Of a stretch of 46,047 nt of DNA, positions 11,442-20,185 are shown piece after piece. The notes under the pieces were generated by a model that saw nothing but the letters and a program-made list of their open reading frames with translations, made no database searches and was not told the origin of the DNA. The position numbers were made by a program, and so were the translations under genes. Position 1 is the first letter of the stretch. Each line of letters starts with the position of its first letter. This DNA comes from Solirubrobacterales bacterium (lineage in GTDB: Bacteria > Actinomycetota > Thermoleophilia > Solirubrobacterales > 70-9): positions 1 to 46,047 of the forward strand of contig JAGQUQ010000012.1 in assembly GCA_020438425.1 (NCBI GenBank), read 5' to 3'.

Positions 11442-12668
11442 TCAGTCCGGGAGACTGACCCACTCCCGCGCGAGCCGGCGGGTCATCGCCTCGGCCAGCC
11501 GGATTCCGGATTCGACCGTGTCGAAGTTGACGTTCTCGGCCAGATCATTCGGCCAGTGGTAGTTGGCCGGCTGCTTGTGCTCCGTGCATGAGCAGATCGA
11601 GACCACCGGGTAGCCGGCGGCCAGGGCTTCGAGGCCGTCGGTGCCGTTGTGGATTCGCAGGTTGGGCATCAAGTCGATGCCTTCTTCCCGGGCCGCACGG
11701 TCGGCCAGGATCAGCGCCTCCGGCGGGTACTCGAACATCTTCAGGAAGCCTTCTCCCCGCAACACGTTGAGGTGGGGCGAGCCGATCGTGTCCATGTTGA
11801 TGAAGAACGTGGAATCGACCGGCAAGGACGGAAAGTGCCGTTCTCCGAATGCCTTGATCCCCTCGCTGAAAGACTCCTCGGCGCCGAAGGAGACCAGGAT
11901 CAGGCGAAGACCTTCGGGCGGGTCGGCGAGGAAGCGGCGAGCCAGTTCGAGCAGGGCGATCACCGCGGTGCCGTTGTCGTTGGCGCCAGGGACCACTTTG
12001 CGCAGGCCGATGTCCGCCATCGCCGCCGTTGATCCGGCCGAGAAGGCGATGCCTGCGTTGGTCAGGTGCCGGTTTCCGCTCAGGGCCCCGAGGGCGCTCA
12101 GGACCGGGCCTCCGATCACCGGGGCCATCAGCATCGGCGAGGTGTCGAGGTGCTGGAACGCTCCGGTCCTGGACACAAGTTTCGGGATCCCCGGGTGAAA
12201 GACGAGACCCTGGTTGGCGGCATCGTGATGGGCGCCCAAAACCACCGTTCGTGTCGCGTCGGGATCACCGAGTTCGCAGATCACGTTGAAGGTTTTCCGT
12301 TTGGGGAGAACCTTGCGGAGATACCTGGGCCGGGGTGGAAAGTCGGTGGCGATCGCGGCCGCTCCGGCGGCACCCAGCACGGCCCCGGTCAGTCGCTTCC
12401 CGCGGCGGGCCGCGAGACCACCGGCGGCCCCGAGCGCAGTGCCGATGCCGATCGGCCACCAGTAGGTGCCATGGGCCGATTCGGTCTCGATCCTCGCCGC
12501 AGCGCCCAGCGACGCGAACTCACCGACCAGCCACTCGGCCGCCTGTCGTTCACCCTCGGATGCCGACGGGCGGTCGATCCGCTCGAGCTCTTCCAGCCGC
12601 TGCCGCAGCCAGTCCTGGTCGGCTTCGCCATGGGGCGCGGCAAGTCGAAGGGGGGCGGCAGCGGACAT
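11442..12668 (-). CDS. M28 family zinc aminopeptidase with inserted hydrophobic segments
   Basis: A 408-residue di-zinc peptidase. Metal and catalytic residues of the M28 fold are seen: His-Asp in VLGAHHDAAN, the bridging Asp in PGANDNGTAV, Glu-Glu in SFGAEESFSEG, Asp in INMDTIGSPH and the final His in ANYHWPNDLAENVN. Two hydrophobic Gly/Ala-rich stretches interrupt the fold: WWPIGIGTALGAAGG followed by GAVLGAAGAAAIA before the first metal motif, and VIGGPVLSALGALSG plus the AGIAFSAGSTAAM segment between the first two motifs. This suggests membrane association. ATG 12668 is preferred because conservation seems to start there; an ATG at 12719 is in frame. There is no signal peptide. It is divergent from the M50 gene. 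Confidence 0.85.
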   Translation of the reverse strand: MSAAAPLRLAAPHGEADQDWLRQRLEELERIDRPSASEGERQAAEWLVGEFASLGAAARIETESAHGTYWWPIGIGTALGAAGGLAARRGKRLTGAVLGAAGAAAIATDFPPRPRYLRKVLPKRKTFNVICELGDPDATRTVVLGAHHDAANQGLVFHPGIPKLVSRTGAFQHLDTSPMLMAPVIGGPVLSALGALSGNRHLTNAGIAFSAGSTAAMADIGLRKVVPGANDNGTAVIALLELARRFLADPPEGLRLILVSFGAEESFSEGIKAFGERHFPSLPVDSTFFINMDTIGSPHLNVLRGEGFLKMFEYPPEALILADRAAREEGIDLMPNLRIHNGTDGLEALAAGYPVVSICSCTEHKQPANYHWPNDLAENVNFDTVESGIRLAEAMTRRLAREWVSLPD

Positions 12669-12730
12669 GAGGGGGCAAGATATCCGCTCGCGAAACCCGG
12701 CCTCGTGATGCATCTCCATACGATGTGGGT

Positions 12731-13879
12731 GTGTTCGGAGCCGGCAGTTCCATAACGCTCTTCCGGGTCGCCGGGATCAGGATCGCCGTCGACTGGTCCT
12801 GGTTCCTGTTTCTCTTCATCATCATCGTCTGGCTGTCCCGCTTCTACGGCGACATCCTCAACGAGCCAGGAAGCTCCAACGCCTACCTGCTGGCGGTTGC
12901 CAGTGCGATCGGGTTCTTCGGCTCGATCCTGCTGCATGAGCTCGGACATGCCTTCGCCGCGCGTCGCAGCGGGATCGGGATCCGGACCATCCGGCTGTGG
13001 CTTTTCGGAGGGGTCGCCGAGATGGACCAGGAATCCGACACCCCCGGCACCGAGTTCAAGGTGGCGGTAGCCGGCCCGGTGGTGACACTGCTGATCGCCG
13101 TGGCGCTCTGCGTGATCGGGGTCCAGGTCGCTGGCACCGAAGACTTCCGGGACGCCCTCGAGATGCGTGAGACGGCCGATACCAGCGGACCGATCACCAT
13201 GGTCGCCTGGCTGGCCGCCGTGAACATCCTGGTGCTCGGCTTCAACCTGCTGCCGGCCTTCCCGATGGACGGTGGCCGGATCGTGCGGGCGATCGCCTGG
13301 AAGATCACCGGCAAGCGCAGCGCCGCAACCCGCTTCGCCGCCGGACTCGGACGGATCTTCGGCTTCATCTTCATCGGTCTCGGCCTGGTCTGGGCGCTTA
13401 GCGGGAACATCATCAGCGGGGTCTGGCTGGTGATGATCGGGATCATCGTGAACGGCGCCGCGCGAGCGGCAAGCCAGTCCACGGTAAGCGAAAGACTCGA
13501 AGGCGTGACCGTGGCGGAAGTCATGGACCCCGAGCCGGTGGCGATCCCCGAAAGCCTCGACAGCGCCCGGGCGATGGAGGAGTACTTCCTCAGGTTCGGC
13601 TGGTCCTGGTTCCCGGTCGTCGACGAGGGAGGGGCCTTCATCGGAATGGCGGTCCGGGACCGGGTGGAGGCAGTCCCCGAGGTCGAGCGGGCATCGACGC
13701 CGATCGGCACCCTGACCGAGCGTGATCCCGGTTTCGCGGTCAGCCAGCTGGCCGGGCTTAACACCCTGCTCGGCAACCCCCAGCTCCGGCGCTTCGGCGC
13801 CCTGATGGTCACCGACGACCGCGGTCAGCTCGCCGGCGTGATCACGATCGAACAGCTCGGCCGGGCTCTCCAGGCCTGA
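12731..13879 (+). CDS. Site-2 protease family metalloprotease (M50) with C-terminal CBS pair
   Basis: An intramembrane zinc protease of about 382 residues. The HExxH motif is ILLHELGHAFAARR near residue 70, in a membrane segment, and the third metal ligand is in NLLPAFPMDGGRIVRAI. About six hydrophobic segments lie in the first 240 residues. The C-terminal 130 residues are a CBS-domain pair (VAEVMDPEPVAIPESL, then FPVVDEGGAFIGMAVRD, and a second half ending VITIEQLGRALQA). This architecture is known from actinobacterial and archaeal S2P homologues, where CBS domains sense nucleotides. A -10-like TACGAT (12719-12724) lies 6 bases before GTG 12731, suggesting a leaderless transcript. GTG 12725 is an alternative start. 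Confidence 0.92.
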   Translation: MFGAGSSITLFRVAGIRIAVDWSWFLFLFIIIVWLSRFYGDILNEPGSSNAYLLAVASAIGFFGSILLHELGHAFAARRSGIGIRTIRLWLFGGVAEMDQESDTPGTEFKVAVAGPVVTLLIAVALCVIGVQVAGTEDFRDALEMRETADTSGPITMVAWLAAVNILVLGFNLLPAFPMDGGRIVRAIAWKITGKRSAATRFAAGLGRIFGFIFIGLGLVWALSGNIISGVWLVMIGIIVNGAARAASQSTVSERLEGVTVAEVMDPEPVAIPESLDSARAMEEYFLRFGWSWFPVVDEGGAFIGMAVRDRVEAVPEVERASTPIGTLTERDPGFAVSQLAGLNTLLGNPQLRRFGALMVTDDRGQLAGVITIEQLGRALQA

Positions 13880-13925
13880 AATCGACCGCAACGCGCTCCG
13901 GTTGGCCAGTCCATAGACTCGGCAT

Positions 13926-15182
13926 CTGGCACTGGCAGTAGCGACATTTCTCATCGCCCTCGCCCTGATCGCGAGTGAGCGGATACATCGCACGAAAATC
14001 GCCCTGCTCGGAGCCGCTGTCGTGGTTCTCTTCGTCGGGGACTACAACGAGGACCTCGCGATCCATTCGGTTGAGTTCGCGACCCTGGGTCTGCTGGCCG
14101 GGATGATGATGCTGGTCTATGTGACCCAGCAAAGCGGGGTGTACGACTTAATCGCGGTGAAGGCGGGCCAGTTCTCCCGGGGGAATCCCTTCGTCCTGGT
14201 CGTGATGATGGCGGCGACCGTGACCGTCCTGTCGGGGTTCCTCGACAACCTGACCACGATCCTGCTGATCGTGCCGATCACCTTCCTGCTGGCTGACACC
14301 CTCGACATCAACCCGATGCCGTTGATCCTGATCGAGATCATGTCGGCGAACATCGGGGGTGCCGCGACCCTGATTGGTGACCCGCCAAACATCATGATCG
14401 GAAACGCCGCCGGCCTCAGTTTCAACGACTTCATCGTCAACAACCTGCCCGGAGTGCTGGCGATCCTTTCGGTTGTCACGGTCGCTCTCTACTTCGTCTT
14501 CCGCAAGCAGCTCCAGGTCGATGACGAGAACAAGAAGTACGTGATGGAGCTGGACGCAGTCGCCTCGATCCGCGACTGGGGCGAGCTGAAACGGACGCTT
14601 CCGGTCCTGATCGGCACCATCCTCGTCTTCTTCCTGCACCAGTACATCCACATCGAACCGGCGACCGTCGCGCTCTCCGGTGCGGCAGTCGGCCTGATGG
14701 TGACCAGGATCCCGGTCGAGGAGGTTCTGGAGAAGATCGAGTGGACGACGATCTTCTTCTTCATCGGGCTGTTCGTGATGGTCGGCGCCCTGGAGGCGAC
14801 CGGGGCGATCGACAAGGTGGCCGAGGGGATCACCAGCGTGACCCAGGGAGACCGCAACGCCGAACTGGTCGGAATCATCTGGACCGGATCGATCATCGGC
14901 GGGATCATCGACAACATCCCCCTGACCGCCGCCATGATCCCCGTGGTCGAACAGATCCAGCAGGACCCGGCCGACAACGCCTACTGGTGGGCCCTCTCAC
15001 TGGGCGCCTGCTTTGGTGGCAACCTGACCCTGGTCTCGGCGGCAGCGAACGTCGCCGCCGCCGGACTCGCCGAGCGCTCCGGCCGGCCGATCGGATTCTG
15101 GACTTTCATCAAGCTCGGTTTCCCGGTGACACTGGCGACCACGATCATGGCAACCGCCTACATCCTGTTGAGGTACGGGTAG
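13926..15182 (+). CDS. NhaD/ArsB-type (ion transporter superfamily) membrane permease, probable CTG start
   Basis: A membrane transporter of about 418 residues with 10-11 hydrophobic segments. Signature motifs of the ArsB/NhaD group are present: FLDNLTTILLIVPIT, ANIGGAATLIGDPPNIMIG and GGIIDNIPLTAAMIPV. The ion could be Na+/H+, arsenite or a carboxylate. The first ATG/GTG/TTG in frame is GTG 14022, which would remove the first membrane helix. The frame is open and protein-like back to a TAG at 13914, with LALAVATFLIALALIASER directly after it. Only CTG codons (13926, 13932) are available there, and TAGACT (13914-13919) is placed as a -10 box 6 bases before CTG 13926. The following CBS gene may regulate it. 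Confidence 0.85.
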   Translation: MALAVATFLIALALIASERIHRTKIALLGAAVVVLFVGDYNEDLAIHSVEFATLGLLAGMMMLVYVTQQSGVYDLIAVKAGQFSRGNPFVLVVMMAATVTVLSGFLDNLTTILLIVPITFLLADTLDINPMPLILIEIMSANIGGAATLIGDPPNIMIGNAAGLSFNDFIVNNLPGVLAILSVVTVALYFVFRKQLQVDDENKKYVMELDAVASIRDWGELKRTLPVLIGTILVFFLHQYIHIEPATVALSGAAVGLMVTRIPVEEVLEKIEWTTIFFFIGLFVMVGALEATGAIDKVAEGITSVTQGDRNAELVGIIWTGSIIGGIIDNIPLTAAMIPVVEQIQQDPADNAYWWALSLGACFGGNLTLVSAAANVAAAGLAERSGRPIGFWTFIKLGFPVTLATTIMATAYILLRYG

Positions 15183-15220
15183 ATGTCCCACGAAAGGGTT
15201 AGTTTCTTCGAGGTGGTGAC

Positions 15221-15697
15221 TTGGCAGACCACATAGTCAGATCGGTCATCCGGGAGGTGAAGCCCCTGGTGACCACCGACCCGGTGGGGTACGCGGCAAG
15301 GCTGGTGATCGAGTCCGGCCTGCCGGCGCTGCCCGTCGTGGACGAGCACGGCATCTACGCCGGGCTGTTCGGCGAACGCGAGTTCATGACCGCGGTGTTC
15401 CCCGGATACGTGGGCACCTTGATGAGCGCCCGGATGATCCGCCGGTCACTCGACGAAACAATCGAGCGCCGGATCGGAAGCCAGGAGGAACCGGTCAAGG
15501 GCTACCTGACCACCGACCCGGTGCTGGTCGAGGACGATTACGCCGACACCCAGCTGGCCGAGACCTTTCTCCACCACCGGGTGATGGTCGTTCCGATCGC
15601 CACCGAAGGCAGGGTCCACGCCGTGGTCCCCCGCAGCGACTTCTTCCAGGCCCTCTACGAACGCATCGCCGACATCGCCGAGGACTTCGGGGACTAG
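15221..15697 (+). CDS. CBS-domain protein
   Basis: A 158-residue soluble protein made of two CBS motifs and little else. The first half holds VKPLVTTDPVGYAARLVIES and LPALPVVDEHGIYAGLFG; the second holds VKGYLTTDPVLVEDDYADTQ, HRVMVVPIATEGRVHAVV and a final helix. CBS pairs bind adenine nucleotides and regulate partner enzymes or transporters. The start is TTG 15221, 4-5 bases after GAGGTGG. It lies 38 bases after the permease stop on the same strand, so it is probably co-transcribed and may be the cytoplasmic regulatory subunit of that permease. Confidence 0.85.
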   Translation: MADHIVRSVIREVKPLVTTDPVGYAARLVIESGLPALPVVDEHGIYAGLFGEREFMTAVFPGYVGTLMSARMIRRSLDETIERRIGSQEEPVKGYLTTDPVLVEDDYADTQLAETFLHHRVMVVPIATEGRVHAVVPRSDFFQALYERIADIAEDFGD

Positions 15698-15764
15698 AGC
15701 GGTTGACGGGAGCTCAGGGGGCGGTTAGGTTCAATCCTGACCGTCAATCGTCGCAGGGGATGCG

Positions 15765-17453
15765 ATGTCGGAATCGTCCCGGCCTTTTTCATATCGGGTT
15801 TCACTCGCCGTTCTGGCGCTTGCACTGACGCTGAGCCTCGGGGCCGGGTCGGCGTCGGGCGCCTCGCATGAGATCCGGCTGGCCGCCGACATCGTCGAGG
15901 GCCCGTCGGGGTCGGATCCCCAGTACCTGGCGATCCTCGGCGACTACGTCTACTTCAACGCCGGCACGCCCGAGACCGGTTTCGAACTCTGGCGGAGCAA
16001 CGGTCGCGGAGCGGAGCTGGTGTCCGACCTCGAGCCGGGCAAGGAAGACAGCTTCCCCTCGGCGGTCACCTCGGCCGGCGGGTGGATCTACTTTTCGGCC
16101 CACACCTCCGCCTTCGGCCGGGAGCTGTGGCGCACCAACGGAACCACCACCGTGATGGTCAAGGACATCAAGCCCGGCAACGACGGTTCATTCCCGAACG
16201 GCTTCGTCGCCGTCGGACCCGACGTCTACTTCCAGGCCAACGACGGGACCACCGGAATCGAGCCCTGGAAGACCGACGGGACCACGACCAGCCTGCTCAT
16301 GGACATTTCTCCCGGCGCTGGATCTTCAGGTCCGATCTGGCGCACTCCGCTCGGCTCGAAGCTCGTCTTCGTCGCCACGAGCCCCGCCGCAGGCGAAGAG
16401 CTCTGGGTGACCGACGGGACCACGACGACGATGATCCAGGACATCAACCCCGGAGCTGCCTCCTCGGGACCCTCCGAACTCACCGTGATGGGCGACCGGG
16501 TCTATTTCGGCGCACACACTGCCGCCGACGGTGAGGAGCCCTGGAGCACCGACGGCGTCACGGCGACCCAGTTACTCGACATATCGCCGGGTGCCCCCAG
16601 TTCCGAACCCGGCTCCTTCGAATTGCATGACGGAAAGCTCCTGTTCGCGGCGGAGAACCCGACCTTCGGTCAGGAGGTCTGGCAAACAGACGGGACCAGC
16701 ACCAGTCTTGTCCAGGACTTCGTGCCAGGCCCGGAAGGCTCCGACCCGCGGTCCCTGCTTTCGCTCTCCTCCGGCTTGTACCTGTCGATGGAGACGGCGG
16801 CGGCCGGTGACGAGCCGTACCGGTTCGACGGAACCGCCTTCCAGCCCCTCGGCGACCTCCTCCCCGGCGAGGATTCTTCGGGTCCAACCGACTTCTTCGG
16901 GATTGGAAGCACCCCTTTCTTCCGGGCTTTCTCCCGCGACACCGGAACCGAGTTCAGAACTGTGGAAGGTAGCCAGGCCGAACTGGTCACCGACCTCCTC
17001 CCCGGCGAGGATTCCTCCGGCTTCATCGACTATGCCGCCGAAGGCGACCTGGCCTTCATCTCCGCCGATGACGGCACTCACGGGATGGAGCTCTTCCAGA
17101 TCCGGCCGAGCGACCGGACAGTGACCGTGCGCCTGCTCACGAGCCGGGTCAAGCTGAACCGGAAGGGCTCCGGCCCGGTGCGACTCTCCTGTCCGGCAAC
17201 CGAGGAGACGGGACCTTGCAGCGGGACCGGCGCGATTTCGACCAGGGTCAAGCGGAAGAAGATCGCGCTCGGCCGCTTTCGCTTCAAGCTGGACGCGGGC
17301 GAGACCTCCGTCTTCCGGATCCGGGTGAGCAAGGCCAAACGGCGCGCGCTCAAGCGTTCGGCAAAGGCCCGCAAGGCCTCGATCGTCCTCCAGATCGGTG
17401 ACGCGAACGGAAACCACGCGACGATCCGCCGCAAACTGAAGGTGAGCCCGTGA
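15765..17453 (+). CDS. Secreted ELWxxDGT beta-propeller-like repeat protein 1
   Basis: A 562-residue exported protein. The signal peptide covers residues 1-33 (hydrophobic SLAVLALALTLSL, then ASG-AS). Residues 40-440 contain eight to nine ELWxxDGT-type repeats, including ELWRTNGT, EPWKTDGT, ELWVTDGT and EVWQTDGT, each followed about 10 residues later by an I/F-x-PG segment. The last about 110 residues are a separate basic domain with a CPATEETGPC cysteine pair. The function is unknown; such repeats are thought to form propellers on the surface. ATG 15765 follows CAGGGGATGCG. The next gene overlaps it by GTGA and is a paralogue, so this is a tandem duplication translated together. Confidence 0.87.
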   Translation: MSESSRPFSYRVSLAVLALALTLSLGAGSASGASHEIRLAADIVEGPSGSDPQYLAILGDYVYFNAGTPETGFELWRSNGRGAELVSDLEPGKEDSFPSAVTSAGGWIYFSAHTSAFGRELWRTNGTTTVMVKDIKPGNDGSFPNGFVAVGPDVYFQANDGTTGIEPWKTDGTTTSLLMDISPGAGSSGPIWRTPLGSKLVFVATSPAAGEELWVTDGTTTTMIQDINPGAASSGPSELTVMGDRVYFGAHTAADGEEPWSTDGVTATQLLDISPGAPSSEPGSFELHDGKLLFAAENPTFGQEVWQTDGTSTSLVQDFVPGPEGSDPRSLLSLSSGLYLSMETAAAGDEPYRFDGTAFQPLGDLLPGEDSSGPTDFFGIGSTPFFRAFSRDTGTEFRTVEGSQAELVTDLLPGEDSSGFIDYAAEGDLAFISADDGTHGMELFQIRPSDRTVTVRLLTSRVKLNRKGSGPVRLSCPATEETGPCSGTGAISTRVKRKKIALGRFRFKLDAGETSVFRIRVSKAKRRALKRSAKARKASIVLQIGDANGNHATIRRKLKVSP

Positions 17454-19141
17454 CCGGCCCGGTTCGCTTCTGCCTTTCGGCGGCGCTGGCGCTGATTATG
17501 CTCGCCTGCGGAGTTACTGCGGCGAGCGGAGCGGCCCTGGAAGCGAGGCTCGCCGTCGACGGGGTGCCCGGGCCCTCCGGGTTTGCCCCGAGCGGACTGG
17601 GAGAGTTTCAGGGCCAGCTTTACTTCGAAGCCGAGATCGCCTCGACCGGCCGCGAGATTTACCGGCTGGAGGGCCGTCGCATGGTCCTGCTCAGCGACAT
17701 CTGGCCCGGGCCGGAGACCTCCAATCCGGGGCCACGGGAGGTGCTCGGCAATCTGCTGTTCTTCCGGGCCGATGACGGCGTAAACGGCTCGGAGCTCTGG
17801 AAGTCCGACGGCACGACGACCAGCATGGTCTCCGACCTCAACCCCGGACCCGACTCGTCGAACCCGACCGCATTCGCGGCGATGGGAAGTCACCTCTACC
17901 TGAGTGCCTACACCCCGGCCACCGGTACCGAGCTCTTCCGCACCGACGGAAACTCGATCGAACTCGTCAAGGACATCAACCCGGGGACGGACGGCTCAAA
18001 CCCCGGCGACATCACGACCCTCGGCAACCGGATCATCTTCCGCGCCTCCACCGCCGCACTCGGTACCGAGCCCTGGACCAGCGACGGGACCACGACCGCC
18101 AACATCGCCAACCTGAACGCTGGCGGCAACTCCTCTTTCCCGTCCGATTTCACCGAGATGGGCGGCTGGCTCTACTTCGGCGCCACCGCGACCGGTATCG
18201 GCTCGGAGCCACATCGCACCGACGGGGTCACGGCTCCCCTGGTCAGCAACATCAGTCCCGGCGCCAACAGCTCGTCCCCTTCGACCTTCGAGCCACTCGG
18301 CGACCGCATCTACTTCCGGGCCAACGACGGTTCGAGCGGGATCGAACCATGGCAAACCGACGGAACGAACACGGCGATCGCCTCGGACGTCGCACCCGGG
18401 CCCGATTCCTCGGAGCCAACCGACCTGACTGCGGTCGGGGCCAACCTGTACCTGACCGCTTCGGATCCGGTCAACGGCCGCGAACCCCGCCGGTTCGACG
18501 GCACCACGATGAGCCTGGTCAGCGACCTCTGGCCGGGAGATGTCGGCTCCTTCCCGGCTGACTACGTAGAAGCATCCGGGGACGTCTACTTCAGGGCCCG
18601 CTCGGAAGCGACCGGCTACGAACTCTGGGCGATCACCCCGAACGGGGTCGAACTTGTGCGAGACATCCTGGCCGGCTGGAACGACGGTCAGGTTGACGGC
18701 TTCTACCGGCTCGGGGATCTGGTCTACTTCACCGCCGACGACGGTCTCCACGGCGACGAGATCTGGAAGCTGGCGCCACCGGACCAGACGGTGACGGTGC
18801 GCATCGCCGGCAAGCGGGTGAAGCTGAAGAGGAATGGAACCGGCCGGTTGAAGCTGACCTGCCCGACCGCCGAGGAAACCGGTCCCTGCGCCGGCAAGCT
18901 GACCCTCAAGACCAGGGGGAAGGTCAAGGTGGGAAAAAAGCGCAAGGTGGTCACGCTCGCTACGGCGCAGTTCTCGATCGAAGCCGGCCAGTCGAGGTCT
19001 CTTGCCCTCAGATTTTCGGCAGCCTACCGCCGCCTGCTGGCCCGGAATCGCGCCGCCCGCCGGGTCCGCGCGATCGCGGCGGTCAGGGATACGAACGGCA
19101 ACCGGGCCCGGATCAGCGCCAGCCTGAAGCTGATCCCCTAG
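17450..19141 (+). CDS. Secreted ELWxxDGT beta-propeller-like repeat protein 2
   Basis: A 563-residue paralogue of the preceding protein with the same layout: signal peptide (residues 1-28, core CLSAALALIMLACG), about nine repeats (ELWKSDGT, ELFRTDGN, EPWTSDGT, EPWQTDGT and others), and a C-terminal basic domain with CPTAEETGPC at the equivalent place and a tail ending SLKLIP. The start is GTG 17450, overlapping the upstream stop by four bases (GTGA), so translational coupling is likely. The repeats differ enough between the two copies to show that the duplication is old. No anchor motif is seen. Confidence 0.87.
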   Translation: MTGPVRFCLSAALALIMLACGVTAASGAALEARLAVDGVPGPSGFAPSGLGEFQGQLYFEAEIASTGREIYRLEGRRMVLLSDIWPGPETSNPGPREVLGNLLFFRADDGVNGSELWKSDGTTTSMVSDLNPGPDSSNPTAFAAMGSHLYLSAYTPATGTELFRTDGNSIELVKDINPGTDGSNPGDITTLGNRIIFRASTAALGTEPWTSDGTTTANIANLNAGGNSSFPSDFTEMGGWLYFGATATGIGSEPHRTDGVTAPLVSNISPGANSSSPSTFEPLGDRIYFRANDGSSGIEPWQTDGTNTAIASDVAPGPDSSEPTDLTAVGANLYLTASDPVNGREPRRFDGTTMSLVSDLWPGDVGSFPADYVEASGDVYFRARSEATGYELWAITPNGVELVRDILAGWNDGQVDGFYRLGDLVYFTADDGLHGDEIWKLAPPDQTVTVRIAGKRVKLKRNGTGRLKLTCPTAEETGPCAGKLTLKTRGKVKVGKKRKVVTLATAQFSIEAGQSRSLALRFSAAYRRLLARNRAARRVRAIAAVRDTNGNRARISASLKLIP

Positions 19142-19154
19142 TTGGCCACAGCCT

Positions 19155-20183
19155 CTAGAGCCAGCCGTTTTTGACCAGGAGCTCCGCGACCTGGACGGCG
19201 TTGGTCGCGGCGCCCTTGCGCAGGTTGTCGCCGGCCAGCCAGAGGTTCAGGGTCTTTTCCTGACCGGGGTCGCGGCGGATCCGGCCGACCAGGGTCTGAT
19301 CGATGCCGGCCGCGTCCAGCGCAGTCGGGTACTCGCCAGCAGCGGGATTGTCCACCACGATCACGTTCTCGGCCGCGGCCAGGATCTCCCGGGCCCGGTC
19401 GGGACTGAGGTCTTCGCGAGTCTCGATGTTGAGTGATTCGGAGTGTCCGGTGAAAACCGGCACCCGGGCGCAGGTGGCGGAGATCTTCACCTCGTCACCG
19501 AGCTCGAGGATCTTGCGGGTCTCGGCCATCACCTTGCGTTCCTCGGTGGTGTAGTCGTCGCCGTCCTTGAAGGTCTCGACCTGCGGGATCACGTTGAAGG
19601 CGATCTGGTGGGGGTAAACCTGCGGGTCGTCGATTTCCTCGCCGCCGAGCACCTGGCTGGCCTGCGCGGTCAGCTCGGCGATTGCCTTCTGGCCGGTGCC
19701 GGAAACAGCCTGGTAGCTGGAAAGGATCAGCCGCTCGAGGCCCGCTTCCCGGTGAATCGGAGCGAGCACGAGCATCATCACCATGGTGGTGCAGTTCGGG
19801 TTGGCGATGATTCCCTTGTGGTTCTGCGCAGCTTCGGGGTTGACTTCGGCGACCACCAGCGGCACGTCTTCATGCATGCGCCAGTAACTGGTGTTGTCGA
19901 CCACGACCGCTCCCGCTTCGGCGAACTTCGGGGCCCACTCGGCGCTGACCGAACCACCGGCCGAGGAGATCAGGATGTCGATGCCCTGGACGGTCTCGTC
20001 GTCGGGGACCACGCAGGTGAGCTCGCCCTCCCCGAACGGGACCTTCTTGCCCGCCGATCGACCGGAGGCAAAGGCGACCACTTCGGAGGCGGGGAAGTTC
20101 CGCTCGTGGAGGATCTCAAGGATGGTCGAACCGACCGCTCCGGTGGCGCCGAGGACGCCGACTCTGTAGCTGGATTCGGCCAT
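19155..20183 (-). CDS. asd: Aspartate-semialdehyde dehydrogenase
   Basis: Reduces aspartyl phosphate to aspartate semialdehyde with NADPH, the second step towards lysine, methionine, threonine and diaminopimelate. The protein has 342 residues, normal for the family. The nucleotide motif is VGVLGATGAVGSTIL and the catalytic cysteine is Cys131 in IIANPNCTTMVMML. The active-site histidine region reads RVPVFTGHSESLNIE. Start codon ATG 20183 lies only 2 bases after the lysC stop, so both are one operon. It ends 13 bases from the stop of the convergent ELWxxDGT gene, leaving no room for a separate terminator. Confidence 0.97.
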   Translation of the reverse strand: MAESSYRVGVLGATGAVGSTILEILHERNFPASEVVAFASGRSAGKKVPFGEGELTCVVPDDETVQGIDILISSAGGSVSAEWAPKFAEAGAVVVDNTSYWRMHEDVPLVVAEVNPEAAQNHKGIIANPNCTTMVMMLVLAPIHREAGLERLILSSYQAVSGTGQKAIAELTAQASQVLGGEEIDDPQVYPHQIAFNVIPQVETFKDGDDYTTEERKVMAETRKILELGDEVKISATCARVPVFTGHSESLNIETREDLSPDRAREILAAAENVIVVDNPAAGEYPTALDAAGIDQTLVGRIRRDPGQEKTLNLWLAGDNLRKGAATNAVQVAELLVKNGWL

Positions 20184-20185
20184 GG

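Noticed and set aside
12389-13993. 534-codon minus-strand frame opposite the M50 protease
   Set aside because: It is antisense to HELGH and CBS motifs and spans two genes; its His/Asp/Gly/Arg bias is typical of a shadow frame.
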